From the NCBI GenBank assembly GCA_028751875.1, contig CM054165.1, forward strand, positions 28,844,131 to 28,908,130: a stretch of 64,000 nt of DNA. The letters are read 5' to 3'. The stretch is from Rapana venosa (taxonomy: Eukaryota > Mollusca > Gastropoda > Neogastropoda > Muricidae). Numbering within the stretch: position 1 is the first letter of the stretch; each line of letters opens with the position of its first letter. Under the pieces are notes generated by a model. The model was not told the origin of the DNA and did not search any database. It saw nothing but the letters and a program-made list of their open reading frames with translations. Below, one piece after another: positions 40,401-54,700 of this stretch. The position numbers and the translations under genes were made by a program.

Positions 40401-43400
40401 TTATGTCAACATAACGTGTTAAAAGAACCATAACATCAAGTCAACATAACGTGTTATAACAACCATAACATAATGTCAACATAACGTTTTATAACAACCA
40501 TAACATATTACGCAACATATACGTTTTATAACAACCAATAACATATGTCAACATAACGTTTTATAAAACATAACATTATTAAACATAACGGTTTATAACA
40601 ACATAACATTATGTCAACATAACGTTTATAACAACATAACATTATGTGCAACAAACGTTTTTAACAACCATAACATTATGTCACATAACTTTTATAACAC
40701 CATAACATTATGTCAACATAACGTTTTATATAACAACATAACTTATTCAACATAACGTTTTTTAACAACCATAACATTATGTCAACATAACGTTTTATAA
40801 ACCATAACATTATGTCAACATAACGTTTATAGAACCATAACATTAAGTCAACATAACGTTTTAACAACATAAAACTTATGTCAACAAAACGTTTTAAAAA
40901 CCTATAACATATGTCAACATAACGTTTAATAACAACCATAACATATGTCAACATAACGTTTTAACAACCATAAACATTATGCATCATAACTTTTATAAAC
41001 ATTTAATTTCATCACGTTATAAAAAACATTATGTCAACAAACGTTTTATACAACCATAACATCATGTCAACATAACGTTTATAACAACCATAATATAACA
41101 TGTTTTACCAAACATATGTCAACATAATTTAAACACCATAACATATGTCAACATAACGTGTTATAACAACCATAACATTAGTCAACATAAACGTTTTATT
41201 AACAACATAACATTTTCAACATAACGTTTATAACAACCATAACATCATGTCAACAAACGTGTTATAACAACATAACATCTGTATCGATTTAAAACAAACG
41301 TGTTATAACAACCATATACATTTTACAAGTAACGTTTTAAACAACCATAACATTATGTCAACATAACGTTTTATAACAACCATAACATTATGTCAACATA
41401 ACGATTTATAACTACCATAACATTATGTCAACATAACGTTTAATATCAACCATAACATCATGTCGACATAACGTTTTATAACAACAGTAACATGATGTCA
41501 ACATAACGTTTAAACAACCATAACATTATTCAACATAACGTTTTATAAAAACATAACATTATGACAACATAACTTTTATAACAACATAACAATTTTGTCA
41601 ACAACGATTTATAAAAACATAACTAAAGTCAACATAACGTTTTATAAAACCATAACATTTTTAACATAACGTTTTATAACAACCATAACATTATTCAACA
41701 AACTTAACTGTTAATAGAAAAACCATAAAATTATGTCAACATAACGTGTTTAAACAACCATAACATTATGTCAACATAAAGTGTTATAACACCAAAACTT
41801 ATGTCAACATAAGTTTATAAAACCAACATTATGCAACATAACGTTTATAAAAAACCCTAACATTTGTCAACATAAGTTTTATAACAACCATTTAAAAAGG
41901 GCCCAATTATGTCAAATAACTTTTAACAACCAAACATTAAAGAAAATACGTTTATAACAAATAACATATGTCAATAAAGGTTTAACAACAACCCTTAATC
42001 AACCTAACGTTTAACAACAATACATTATGTAACAACGTTTTTAACCATAACATTATGTCAAATAACGTTTATAACTCTACATTTTGTCAACAAATTTTAA
42101 TACCTATACATTTGACATAACGGTATAACACCATAACATATGTCACAAACGTTATTACAACCAAAAATCATGTCCCAAATAAGAATTTTAAAACCATAAC
42201 ATTATTCCAACATAACCTTTATAACACCATACATATGTAACTACGTTTTTTAAAACCTAACTTATGTCACAAACGTTTTTAACAACCATAACATATTCAC
42301 TAACGTTTTATAACAACATAACATTATGTCAAATAACGTTTATAACAACCATAACATTGTCAACATAACGTGTATAACAACCATAAAAATCATGTCCCAA
42401 AATAACGTTTTATAAAACCATAACATAGCAAACATAATAGTTTTATAAAAAACCATAACATTATGTCAACATAACGTTTTATAACAACCAAAAATTATGT
42501 CAACATAACGTTTATAAAAACCATAACATTATGTCAACATAACGTTTTATTATACAACCCTAACATTATGTCAAAAAACGTTTATAAAACCATAACATTA
42601 TGTCAACATAACGTTTATAAACCAAACATTATGCAACATAACGTTTTAAAAACCATACTGATTTAACAAATTTTTTATAACAATACTTATGTCAACAAAC
42701 GTTTTAAACAACCATAACATTATGTCAAATTTAAAGTGTTTATAACAAACATAACATTATGTCAACTAACGTGTTATAACAACCCTAAAAATATGTCAAC
42801 ATAACGTTTATAACAACAAACTTATGTCAACATAACGTTTTTAAAACCATAACATTATGTCAACATAACTTTTATAACAACAAACATTAATCACATAACG
42901 TTTTTATAACCATAACATTAGTCAACATAACTTTATAAAACCCAACATTTTGTCCAAAAAAACTTTTATAACAACCATAACCATTATCAACATAACGTTT
43001 TATAAAAACATAAATTATGTCAACATAAAGTTTATAGAAAAAAATAACATTATGAACATAACGTTTTATAACAACCATAACATTATGTCAACATAACGTG
43101 TTATAAAACCATAACAAATTAAGTCAACATAACGTTTAATAACACCAAAAATTATGTCAAATAACTTTTATAAACAACAAACATTAATTCAAATAACGTT
43201 TTATAACAACCATAAATTATGTCAACATAACGTTTATAACAACATAACATTTGTAACATACGTTTTAAAAACCATAAATTTTTTAACATAACGTTTATAA
43301 AAAACCCTAACATTTGCAAATAACGTTTTAAACAACCAATAACATTATGTCAACATACATTTTAAACAACCATAACATTTGTCAACATAACGTTTATAAC

Positions 43401-44402
43401 ACCATAACATATTTAACATTACGTTTTATACACCCCCCCCAAAAACATTATAACATACGTTTTATAACAACTAACATTATGTCAACATAAAAGTTTTATA
43501 AACCATAACATTATTCAACATAACTTTTATAATAACATAACATTATGTACAACATACTTTTATAACAAACCCTAACATTTTCAACATAACGTTTCATAAC
43601 AACATAACTTTTATGTCACAAAACGGTTTATAACAATCATAACATTATGTCAACATAACGTTTTATAACAAACCCTAACATTTGTCAACATAACGTTTAT
43701 AAAAAACCAAACATTATGACAACATAACGTTTTATAACCAAAAACATTATGTCAACATAACTTTTTAAACAACCATAACATTATGTCAACATAACGTTTT
43801 ATAAAAACCAAACAAATATGTCAACAGAACGTTTTAAAAACAACCAACATTATTCAACATAACGTTTATAAAACCATAACATCAAAAACGTTTACAACAT
43901 AACTTATGCAATAAATTTATAAAAACCTAACATATTCAACATAACGTGTTATAACAACATAACATATGCAAAATAACTTTTAAACAATATAACATTTAAA
44001 TACAACATTAACCGGGTTTTTAACAACCATAACATTTGTAAAACGGAAAAATAACTTGTTAACAAACATACACAATGTCACAAACGTTTTAAACAACATA
44101 ACATTAGTCAACAAACGTTTTATAACAACCATAAAATTATTTCAACTAACGTTTAATAACAACCATAACATTATGTCAACATAACGTTTTAAAACCAAAC
44201 ATTATCACATAAGTTTTATAAAAAACATAACAAATGGAACATAAAATTTTTTAAAAAAAAAACATTTTTGCAAAACGTTTTTTAAAAAACATAACATATT
44301 TAACAAAAATTTTAAAAAATGTTTTTTAAAACAAAATTATTCAAAATAACGTTTTTAACAACCAAAATAGTCAAAATAACTTTTATAAAAAAAATAACAT
44401 TA

Positions 44403-45758
44403 CAAGATAACAATTTCGAAAAACCCAACATTTTGTCAATATAACGTGTTTAATAACACCGATAACAATAATGTCAACACAATAACGTGTTATAACAACC
44501 ATAACATAAGTCAACATAACGAGTTATAACAACCATAACATCATGTCAACATAACGTTTTATAACAACCATAACATTATGTCAACATAACGTTTTATAAC
44601 AACCATAACATTATGTCAACATAACGATTTATAACAACCATAACATTATGTCAACATAACGATTTATAACAACCATAACATTATGTCAACATAACGTTTA
44701 ATAACAACCATAACATTATCTCGACATAACGTGTCATAACAGCCATAACATTATGTCAACAAAACGTTATATAACAGCCATAACATTATGTCAACATAAC
44801 GTTTTATAACAACTATAACATTATGACAACATAACGTTTAATAACAACCATAACATTATGTCAACATAACGGTTTATAGTAACCATAACATTATGTCAAC
44901 ATAACAATTTATAACAACCATAACATTATGTCAACATAACGTTTTATAACAACTATAACATTATACCACATACGTTTTATTAACCACCATAACATTATGT
45001 AAACATGTGACAAGGTCTTATGGTATTTTTAAGAAACTTATGTTGAGTAAAATATATGGTTGTTATAAATCGTTATTTTGACAAAAGTTTATGGCTGTTA
45101 TAAAACCGTTATGTTGCCATAATGGGTATGTCTATTCTGAAACATTAAGTTGACATAATGTTATGGTTTTATAAACGTTTATGTTCTCATAAGTATGAAT
45201 TGTTTTAAAACGTAGTTGAATGATGTATGGTTTGTTAACAACACGTTATGTCCTCAAATTGATGTTGTGGTTTCTTATAACGCGTAATTTGAACATAATG
45301 TTATGTTCAAATAACACTTATGTTGTCATAATGTTATGTTGTTAGTAAACGATATGTTGACATAATCTATGGATCTTATAAAACGTTATGTTGACTAATG
45401 TTATAGTTCATTTATAACCGTTATGTTGACTATTGATATGGTTCCTTATAAAACGTTATGTTGACATAATGTTATAGTTTTATTATAAACCGTTTTGTTG
45501 ACATAATGATATGTTTTTTAAAAAAAACGATTATGTTGACATAATGTTTACATGCTGTGTATGAAACGTTATGTCGACATAATGTTAAGGTTTGTTATTA
45601 CACGTTATGTTGCCATATGTTTATATTTGTTCTAAATCGTTATGTGACTTAATGTTATGGTTCTTTATATCGTTTATGTTGAACAAAAATCTATTGTGTT
45701 ATAAAACAAATATGCCATAATGTTAGTTGTTATAAAACGTATGTTGACATAATGTTTT
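44403..45758. repeat. Duplicated segment, copy 1 (contains a strand switch)
   Basis: The last 0.6 kb of inverted satellite plus the first 0.75 kb of forward satellite. Positions 45001-45758 match 61363-62120 base for base as far as I can compare by eye, including private indels. The part before 45001 matches with scattered small differences. Confidence 0.88.
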
Positions 45759-48700
45759 ATGTCTGTTATAACACTTATTTGACATTAATGTTTATGTGTG
45801 AAGAAAACGTTATGTATAAATACAATGTTTGAAGATGTTATACACGTTATGTTCACATAATGTTATGGTTGTTAGAACACGTTATTATGCCATGATATGC
45901 TATTTTTGTAAAACGTTATGTTGACATAATGATTATGTAGTTATAACACCGTTTTATGTTGACATAATGTTATATTTTTAGAAAACGTTATAGTTCACAG
46001 AAATACTATGGTTTGTTATAACACGGTATGTTGAAATAAATGTTTATGGTTGTTATAAAACGTTATGTTGTCATAATGTTATAATTGTTTTAAAACGTTA
46101 TGTTGAGATGATGTTATGGTTGTTATAACACGTTATGTTGACATTATGTTATGGTTGTTCTAACACGTTATGTTGTTTTTATGTTATGGTTCTTATAACA
46201 TGTTATGTTGTTATAATGTTATGGTTGTTATAAAACGTTATGTTGACATAATGTTTTGGTTGTAATAAAAGGTTATGTTGACATAATGTTATGGTTGCTA
46301 TAAACCGTTATGTTGACATAATGTTATGGCTGTTATGAAACGTTATGGTTCCATAATTTTAATGTTATTATGAAACGTATTTGACATAATTTCTGGTTGT
46401 TTTTAATTCGTTATTTTGACATAATGTTATGGTTGTTATAAAACGTTATGTTGACATAACTTTATGGTTGTTAGAAAACGTTATGTTGCCATAATGTTAT
46501 GGCTATTGTAAAACGTAATGGTAAAATAATTTTATGGTTGTTATATAAACTTTATGTTTGACATAATGTTATGGTTATAAGAAAACGTTATAATGACATC
46601 AGTTTTGGTTGTTATGAAACGTTATGTTGACATAATGTTTCCGGTGTAATAAAAACCTCAGTTGACATAATTGTTGTTTGTATAAAAACGTTATCACTAC
46701 ATACTGTTATGAAGTTACGAAACGTTAAGTTGGCATAATTTATAGTTTGTATGAAACGTTATGTGTCTTAATGTTATGGATGTTATACAACGTCATGTTG
46801 ACATAAAGTATGACTGTTATGAAACGTTATAAAGACAAAGGTGAAGGTTTTATAAAACGTTTATAATGAAAAAATATTATGGATTGTTATTAAAATTTAT
46901 GTTGACATAATGTCTGTGTTGATAAAAAACGTTTATGTTGACATAATGTTATGGTTGTTATAAAACGTTATGTTGACATAATGTCCTGGTTGTTATAACA
47001 CGTTATGTTTACATAAATTATGGTTGCTATAAACCACGTATATTTTTGCCATAATGTTATGTTCTATAACACTTATGCTGTTATAAAGTTATGTTGATAT
47101 AAAACGTGATGTTGGCATAATGAAATTTTATGCTATAAACGCTTTATGTTGACATAATGTTTATGGTTTTTTATAAACGTGATGTTAGTCATAATGTTAT
47201 AGTTCTTATAAAAGGTTATGTATCATATTGTTAGGCTGTTTTATAACACTTATGTTGACATACTGTTATGTTGAGATGAAACGTTATTGAAATAATGATG
47301 AAAGTGGTTATAAAACGATATGTTCACATAATGTTATGGTTGTGAGAACACGTTAATGATGTGCCATAATGTTATGTTGTTATAACCCGTTATGTTGACA
47401 AAATTTATGGTTGATATAAACGTTTTATGTTGTCATAATGTTATAGATTGTTTTAAATAAAACGTTATGTTGAGATGATTGTTATGTGTTGTTTATAAAA
47501 CACTTAGATTGACATTATGTTATGGTTGTTCTAACACGATTATGTTTGTTTTATTATGGTTCTTATAACATGTTATGTTATCATTATGTTATGGTTGTTA
47601 TAAAACGTTATGTTGACATAATGTTTTGGTTGTAATAAAACGTTATGTTGACATAATGTTATGGTTGCTATAAACCGTTATGTTGACATAATGTTATGGC
47701 TGTTATGAAACGTTATGTTGCCATAATGTTATGGTTATTATGAAACGTTACGTTGACAAAATGTTATGGTTGTTTTAATTCGTTATGTTGACATAATGTT
47801 ATGGTTGTTATAAAACGTTATGTTGACATAACTTTATGGTTGTTATAAAACGTTATGTTGCCATAATGTTATGGCTATTGTAAAACGTAATGGTAAAATA
47901 ATGTTATGGTTGTTATAAAACTTTATGTTGACATAATGTTATGGTTATAATAAAACGTTATAATGACATCATGTTTTGGTTGTTATGAAACGTTATGTTG
48001 ACATAATGTTTCGGTTGTTATAAAACCTTCAGTTGACATAATGTTGTGGTTGTTATAAAACGTTATCTCTACATAATGTTATGATGTTACGAAACGTTAT
48101 GTTGGCATAATGTTATAGTTGTTATGAAACGTTATGTTGTCATAATGTTATGGTTGTTATAAAACGTCATGTTGACATAATGTTATGACTGTTATGAAAC
48201 GTTATAATGACAAGGTGTTATGGTTTTTATAAAACGTTATATTGAAAAAATATTATGGTTGTTATTAAAATTTATGTTGACATAATGTTCTGGTTGTTAT
48301 AAAACGTTATGTTGACATAATGTTATGGTTGTTATAAAACGTTATGTTGACATAATGTCCTGGTTGTTATAACACGTAATGTTACATAATGTTATGGTCA
48401 TAAACACGTTATGTTGCCCATAATTTATGTTCTTATAACACTTTATGGCTGTTATAATGTTTATGTGTTTGTTATAAAACGTTTATGTTGCATAATGTTA
48501 TTATTTCTATCAACCGTTATGTTGACATAATGTATGTTGTTATAAAACGTTATGTTGTCAAATGTTTTAGTTTCTTATAAAGGTATGTTGCAACCACCCC
48601 ACATATGTAAGGGCTGTTATAACACTTAATTGACATAAAGTTATGTTGTTGATGAAACGTTATGTTGAAATAATGTTGAAGTTGTTATAAAACGTTATGT

Positions 48701-51700
48701 TCACATAATGTTATGGTTGTTAGAACACGTTATGTTGCCATAATGTTATGTTGTTATAACACGTTATGTTGACATAATGTTATGGTTGTTATAAAACGTT
48801 ATGTTGTCATAATGTTATAATTGTTTTAAAACGTTATGTTGAGATGATGTTATGGTTGTTATAACACGTTATGTTGACATTATGTTATGGTTGTTCTAAC
48901 ACGTTATGTTGTTTTTATGTTATGGTTCTTATAACATGTTATGTTATCATTATGTTATGGTTGTTATAAAACGTTATGTTGACATAATGTTTTGGTTGTA
49001 ATAAAACGTTATGTTGACATAATGTTATGGTTGCTATAAACCGTTATGTTGACATAATGTTATGCGTTATGAAACGTTAATGTTGCCATAAGGTTATGGT
49101 TATTATAAACGTTACCGTTGACAAAATGTTATGGTTGTTTTAATTCGTTAATGTTGAAATAAAGTTAATGGTTTGTTATAAAACGCTCTGGTTGACATAA
49201 ACTTTATGGTTGTTATAAAAACCGGTATGTTGCCATAAATGTTATGGCTATTGTAAAACGTAAGGTAAAATAATTTTAATGGTTTTATAAAACTTTTTGT
49301 TGACCATAATGTAATGGTTATAATAAACGTTATAATTACATCAGTTGGTTGTATGAAACGTTATGTCACAAAATGTTCGGTTGTTATAAATCTTCAGTTG
49401 ACAAATATGTTGTTGTTGTTATAAAACGCTATCTCTACGATAATGATTATGATGTTACGAAACGATTATGTTGCATCAGATGTTATGGTTGTTATAAACG
49501 TTATGATGTTGACATAATGTTATGACTGTTATGAAACGTTATGTTGACAAGGTGTTATGGTTTTTATGAAACGTTATATTGAAAAAATATTATGGTTGTT
49601 ATTAAAAGTTATGTTGACATAATGTTCTGGTTGTTATAAAACGTTATGTTGACATAATGTATGGTTGTTATAAAACCTTTATGTTGACATAATGTCCTGG
49701 TTGTTATAACACGTTATGTTTACATAATGTTATATTTTTAGAAAACGTTATGTTCACATAATGTTATGGTTGTTATAAAACGTTTTGTTGTCATAATGTT
49801 ATAGTTGTTATAAAAGGTTATGTTGACATATTGTTAGGGCTGTTATAAAACGTTTTGTTGACATAATGTTACTGTTGTTATAAAACGTTATGTCGACATA
49901 ATGTTATGGTTGTTTTAAACGTTATGTTGACATAATGTTATGGTTGTTATAAAACGTTATGTTGACATAATGTTATGGTTGTTATGATGCGCTATAATGC
50001 CATAATGTTCAGGTTACTCTAAAACGTTATGCTGACAAAATGAGATGGTTGTTATAAAACGTTATGCTGACATAATGTAATGGTTGTTATAAAACGTTAT
50101 GTGACATAATGTAATGGTTTTAATAAAACGTTATGCTGACATTATTTTATTGCTGTTATAAAACGTTATGTTGACATAATGTTATGATTGTTATTAAACG
50201 TTATGTTGACATAATGTTATTGTTGTTATAAAACTTTATGTTGACATGATCTTATGTTCTTTTGAAACGTTATGTTGACATAATGTTATAGTTATTCTGA
50301 AACGTTATGTTGACATAATGTTATGGTTGTTATAACAAGTAATGTTGACATAATGTTATGTTGTTAGAACACGTTATCTTGACAAAATGTTTATGGTTGT
50401 TATAAAACGTTATGATGTCTATAATGTTAATGGTTAGGATAACTCGTTATGTTGACATTATGTTATGGTTTATATAACCGTTATGTGACAAATGTAGTCT
50501 GAAAACCGTTTATGTTGACATAATGTTATGGCATAGTTAAAAAACGTTATGTGTCATAAATGTTAATAGTTGTTAGAAAAACGTTATTTTGAACATAATT
50601 ATATGGCTTTTATAAAACGATTATGTTGACATAATTTTTTGCTGTTTTGAACGTTTTGTCCGAATATGTTATGGTTGTTTATTAAACGTTAATGTTGACA
50701 TAATGTTATGGTTTGTTATAAAACTTATTTTGTCATCAGGTTATTATTGTTTATAAACGTTAAGTTTACAAAATGGTATGGCTGTTATAAACCGTTAGTT
50801 GACATAATGTTATGGTTTTTATAATAATCTACTTATTTAAAAACTTTATTGCATAATGTTTAAGGTTGTTAAAATCGCAATAATGACCGATAAGTATCTT
50901 CATAACACGTTATTTTGTCATCTCATGTTATGGTTGTTATAAAACTTATGTTGACATAATGGTTATGCTTCTATATAAACCGTCAGGTTGACATAATGTT
51001 TATGTTGTCATAAGTCTTACTTGATATAAAACTTATGTTACATATGTTATGGTGTTATAGCACGTTATGTAGACATACTGTTATGGCTTTTATAAACCGT
51101 TATGTTTGCCAAATGTTATGGTTTTTTATAATAAAATACGTGTTATAACACGTTATGTTGTCATCATGTATGGATGTTGTAAACGTTATGTTGACTAAAT
51201 TTTAGGGCATGTTTATAAACCATTATGTGACAAAATGTTATGTTGTCGTAATGTTTCTCCTTGTTATAATTGTTATAATTGGACCAAAATGTATTGAGTT
51301 GTTATAAATCGTTATGTTGACATAATGTTATGTTGCTAAAAACCGTTTATTTGACATAAAGACTGATGGTTGTTTAGAAAACGTTAGTTGTCATAAAGGT
51401 TATAGGAGTTATCAAAACGTAAAATTTACAAAAATTAAGGCTGTTTATAAAAACGTTATGTTAGACATAATGTTAATTCTGTATGAAACGTTATGTCGAG
51501 ATAATGTTATGGTTCTTATTAATCGTTATGTTGACATAATGTTATTGTTGTTATAAATCGTTATGTTAATATAATGTGATGTTGATGTTGACATGATGTT
51601 ATGGTTGTGATAACACGTTATGTTGACTTGATGTTTTGGTTCTTATAACACGTAATGTTGACAGAATGTTATGTTCTTATATCACGTTATGTTGACATAA

Positions 51701-54700
51701 TGTTATGGTTGTTATAAAACGTTATGTTGACATAATCTTATTGTTGTTATAAAACATTATGTTGACATAATTTTATGGTTGTTATGAAACGTTATGTTGA
51801 CATTATGTTATGGTTGTTATAACACGTTATGTTGTCTTCATGTTATGGTTCTTATAACACGTTATGTTGACAAAATATTATATTGTTATAAAATGTTATG
51901 TTGTCATAATGTTATGGTTTTTTTACAACGTTATGGTCACATGATGTTATGGTTGTTTTAACACGTTATGTTGACATAATGATATGTTTGTTATAACACG
52001 TTTGTTGCAATGAGTTAATGGATATTAAAACAGTTATGTTTGACAAAATGATATGTTATGATAAAAGTTTATGTTGTCAAAAGTAATGTTGTTAAAAAAA
52101 CTTATGTTGACGTAATTTCTGGTTGTTATAGAAACGTTATGTTGACAAAATGTTATGGTTTTTATAAAACGTTATTTGACATAATGTTATGGTTGTTATA
52201 AAACGTTATGTTGACATAATGAATATGGTATTAGACAAACGTTATGTGACATATTGTTATGGATTTGTTCTAAAAATCATTATGTTGACCTAATAGTTCT
52301 GTTAAAATAAAACGTAATATTGACATAATCTTATGTTGTTAAAAACGTATTATGTTTTCATAATAATCCTGTTTTAAAAATGTTAAGATTGACATAATGT
52401 TTGTGGATGTATTTAAAAACGTTATGATGACATAATTTGGATGTTATAATACTGTTATGTGACATAATGTTATGGTAGTTATAATACGGTAGGTTGACAT
52501 AAGTATGCTGTTAAACAAGTTATGTTGACAAAATGTTATGTTGTTATAACACGTTATGTTGACATGTTATGTTGTTAGAACATGTTATCTTGACACAATG
52601 TTATGGTTGTTATAAAACGTTATGTTGAAATAATGTTATGGTTGTTATGAAACGTTATATTGACATAATGTTATGGTTGTTTGAAAACGTTATGTTGACA
52701 TGATGTTATGGTTGTTATAAAACGTTATGTTGACATGATGTTATGGTTGTGATAACACGTTATGTTGACATTATGTTATGGTTGTTATAACAAGTTATGT
52801 TGACTTGATGTTATGGTTCTTATAACACGTTATGTTGACATAATGTTATTTCTTATAACAAGTATGTTTGTCCATAATGTTTGGTATGTTATAAAACGTT
52901 AGTGTTGACATAACGATATGGTTGTTATAAAACGTATGTTGACATAATGTTATGGTTGCTATAAACCGTTATGTTGACATAATGTTATGGTTGTTATGAT
53001 GCGCTATATTGCCATAATGTTCAGGTTGCTCTAAAACGTTATGCTGACATAATGTTATGGTTGTTATAAAACCTTATGTTTATATAATGTTATGGTTTTT
53101 ATCAAACGTTATGTTGACATTATGTTGTGGCTTTTATAAAACGTTATGTTGACATAATGTTATGGTAGTTATAAAACGTTATGTTCACATAATGTTATTG
53201 TTTGGTTATAAAACGTTACGGTTGACATAATTATATTGGTTGTTAATGAAACGTTATGTTGACATTATGTTATGGTTGTTATAACACGTTATGTTGACTT
53301 GATGTTATGGTTCTTATAACACGTTATGTTGACATAATCTTATGTTCTTATAACACGTTATGTTGTCATAATGTTATGGTTGTTATAAAACGTTATGTTG
53401 ACCTAACGTTATGGTAGCTATAAACCGTTATATTGACATAATGCTCTGGTTGTAATAAAACGTTTTGTTGTCATAATGTTATAGTTGTTATAAAACGTTA
53501 TGTTGATATAATGTTATGGTTGTTATAAATCGTTATGTTGACATAATGTTATGGTTGCTACAAACCGTTATGTTGACAAATGTTACGGTTTGTAATAAAA
53601 CGTCTGTTGTCATAATTAATAAGTAGTTATAAAACTTATGTTGACATAATGTAGGGCTGTTATACAAACGTTATGTTGACTTATCCTATGTTGTTATAAC
53701 ACGTTATGTTGACATGATTTTTCGGTTTTTATAACCACGTTTTAGTTGACATGATTTATGCTTTTAACAACAAGTTAAGTTTACAAATCGTAAATGTTGT
53801 TATAAAATGTAATGATGTCATATGACTATGGTTTGTTTTACAACGTTCTGTTACTTGTTTTATGGTTGTTTTAACACATTATGTGACATAATGTAATGGT
53901 TTGTTATAACACGTTATGTTGACATGATGATTGGTTGTACTATATACGTTATGTTGACATAACTGGTTATGCTTATAAAACCGTCCATGTAGACAAAAAT
54001 GATATGGTTGTTTAAAACGTTATGTGACATAATAGTTATGTTTTTAAAAAAACGTTATGTGAACATAATGTAGATTGCTATAAAACGTATGTTGACATAA
54101 GTATGGTTTTATAAAACGTTATGTTGACAGAATGTTATTTTTGTTATAAAACGTTATGTTGACATAATTTTATGGTTGTTATGAAACGTTATTTTGACAT
54201 TATGTTATGGTTGTTATAACACGTGATATTGACAAAATGTTATGTTGTTATAAAATGTAATGTTGTCATAATGTTATGGTTGTTATAAAACGTTATGTTG
54301 ACATGATTTTATGGTTGTTATAACACGTTATGTTGACATGATGTTATGGTTGTGATAAAACGTTATGTTGACATTATTTTATGGATGTTATAACACGATA
54401 TGTTGACTTGATGTTATGGTTCTTATAACACGTAATGTTGACATAATGTTATGTTCTTATAACACGTTATGTTGTCATAAAGTTTATGTTGTTTTAAAAC
54501 GTTTGTTGACATCTGTTAGGCTGTTATAAACCGTTTTGTTGACATAATGTTGTATGGGTTGTTATAAACGTTATTTGTCAAAATGTTCTACTATTATAAA
54601 ACTATATGTTGACATAAAAGGTTGTTGGTTTGTTATAAAACGTTATGTTAGACATGAATCTCCTGGTTGTTAAAACACGTTATGTTGACAGAGATGTTAT

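Larger units (their letters stand above)
20373..45004 (-). repeat. 35-bp satellite, inverted orientation, block 5 (24.6 kb)
   Basis: The longest uninterrupted block, all in one orientation. Clean zones (about 20760-22860, 24160-25260, 32000-37300) alternate with indel-rich zones (20380-20760, 22870-24150, 31140-31970, 40500-44460). Higher-order order is visible: the marker TAACAAGTAG recurs at 30961 and 32005, and an ACATCACG marker at 31232 and 32275, giving the same period of about 1043 bp. It ends at a strand switch that also occurs at 61365. Confidence 0.95.

Noticed and set aside
40676..40954. Open frame coding a repeated RYVDIMLW-like peptide
   Set aside because: It is satellite sequence in one frame, kept open by chance indels in a noisy zone. 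The 35-bp unit is not a multiple of three and clean units have stops in every frame. The same applies to 31675-31884, 32926-33129, 42887-43078, 20817-21002 and 57569-57754.
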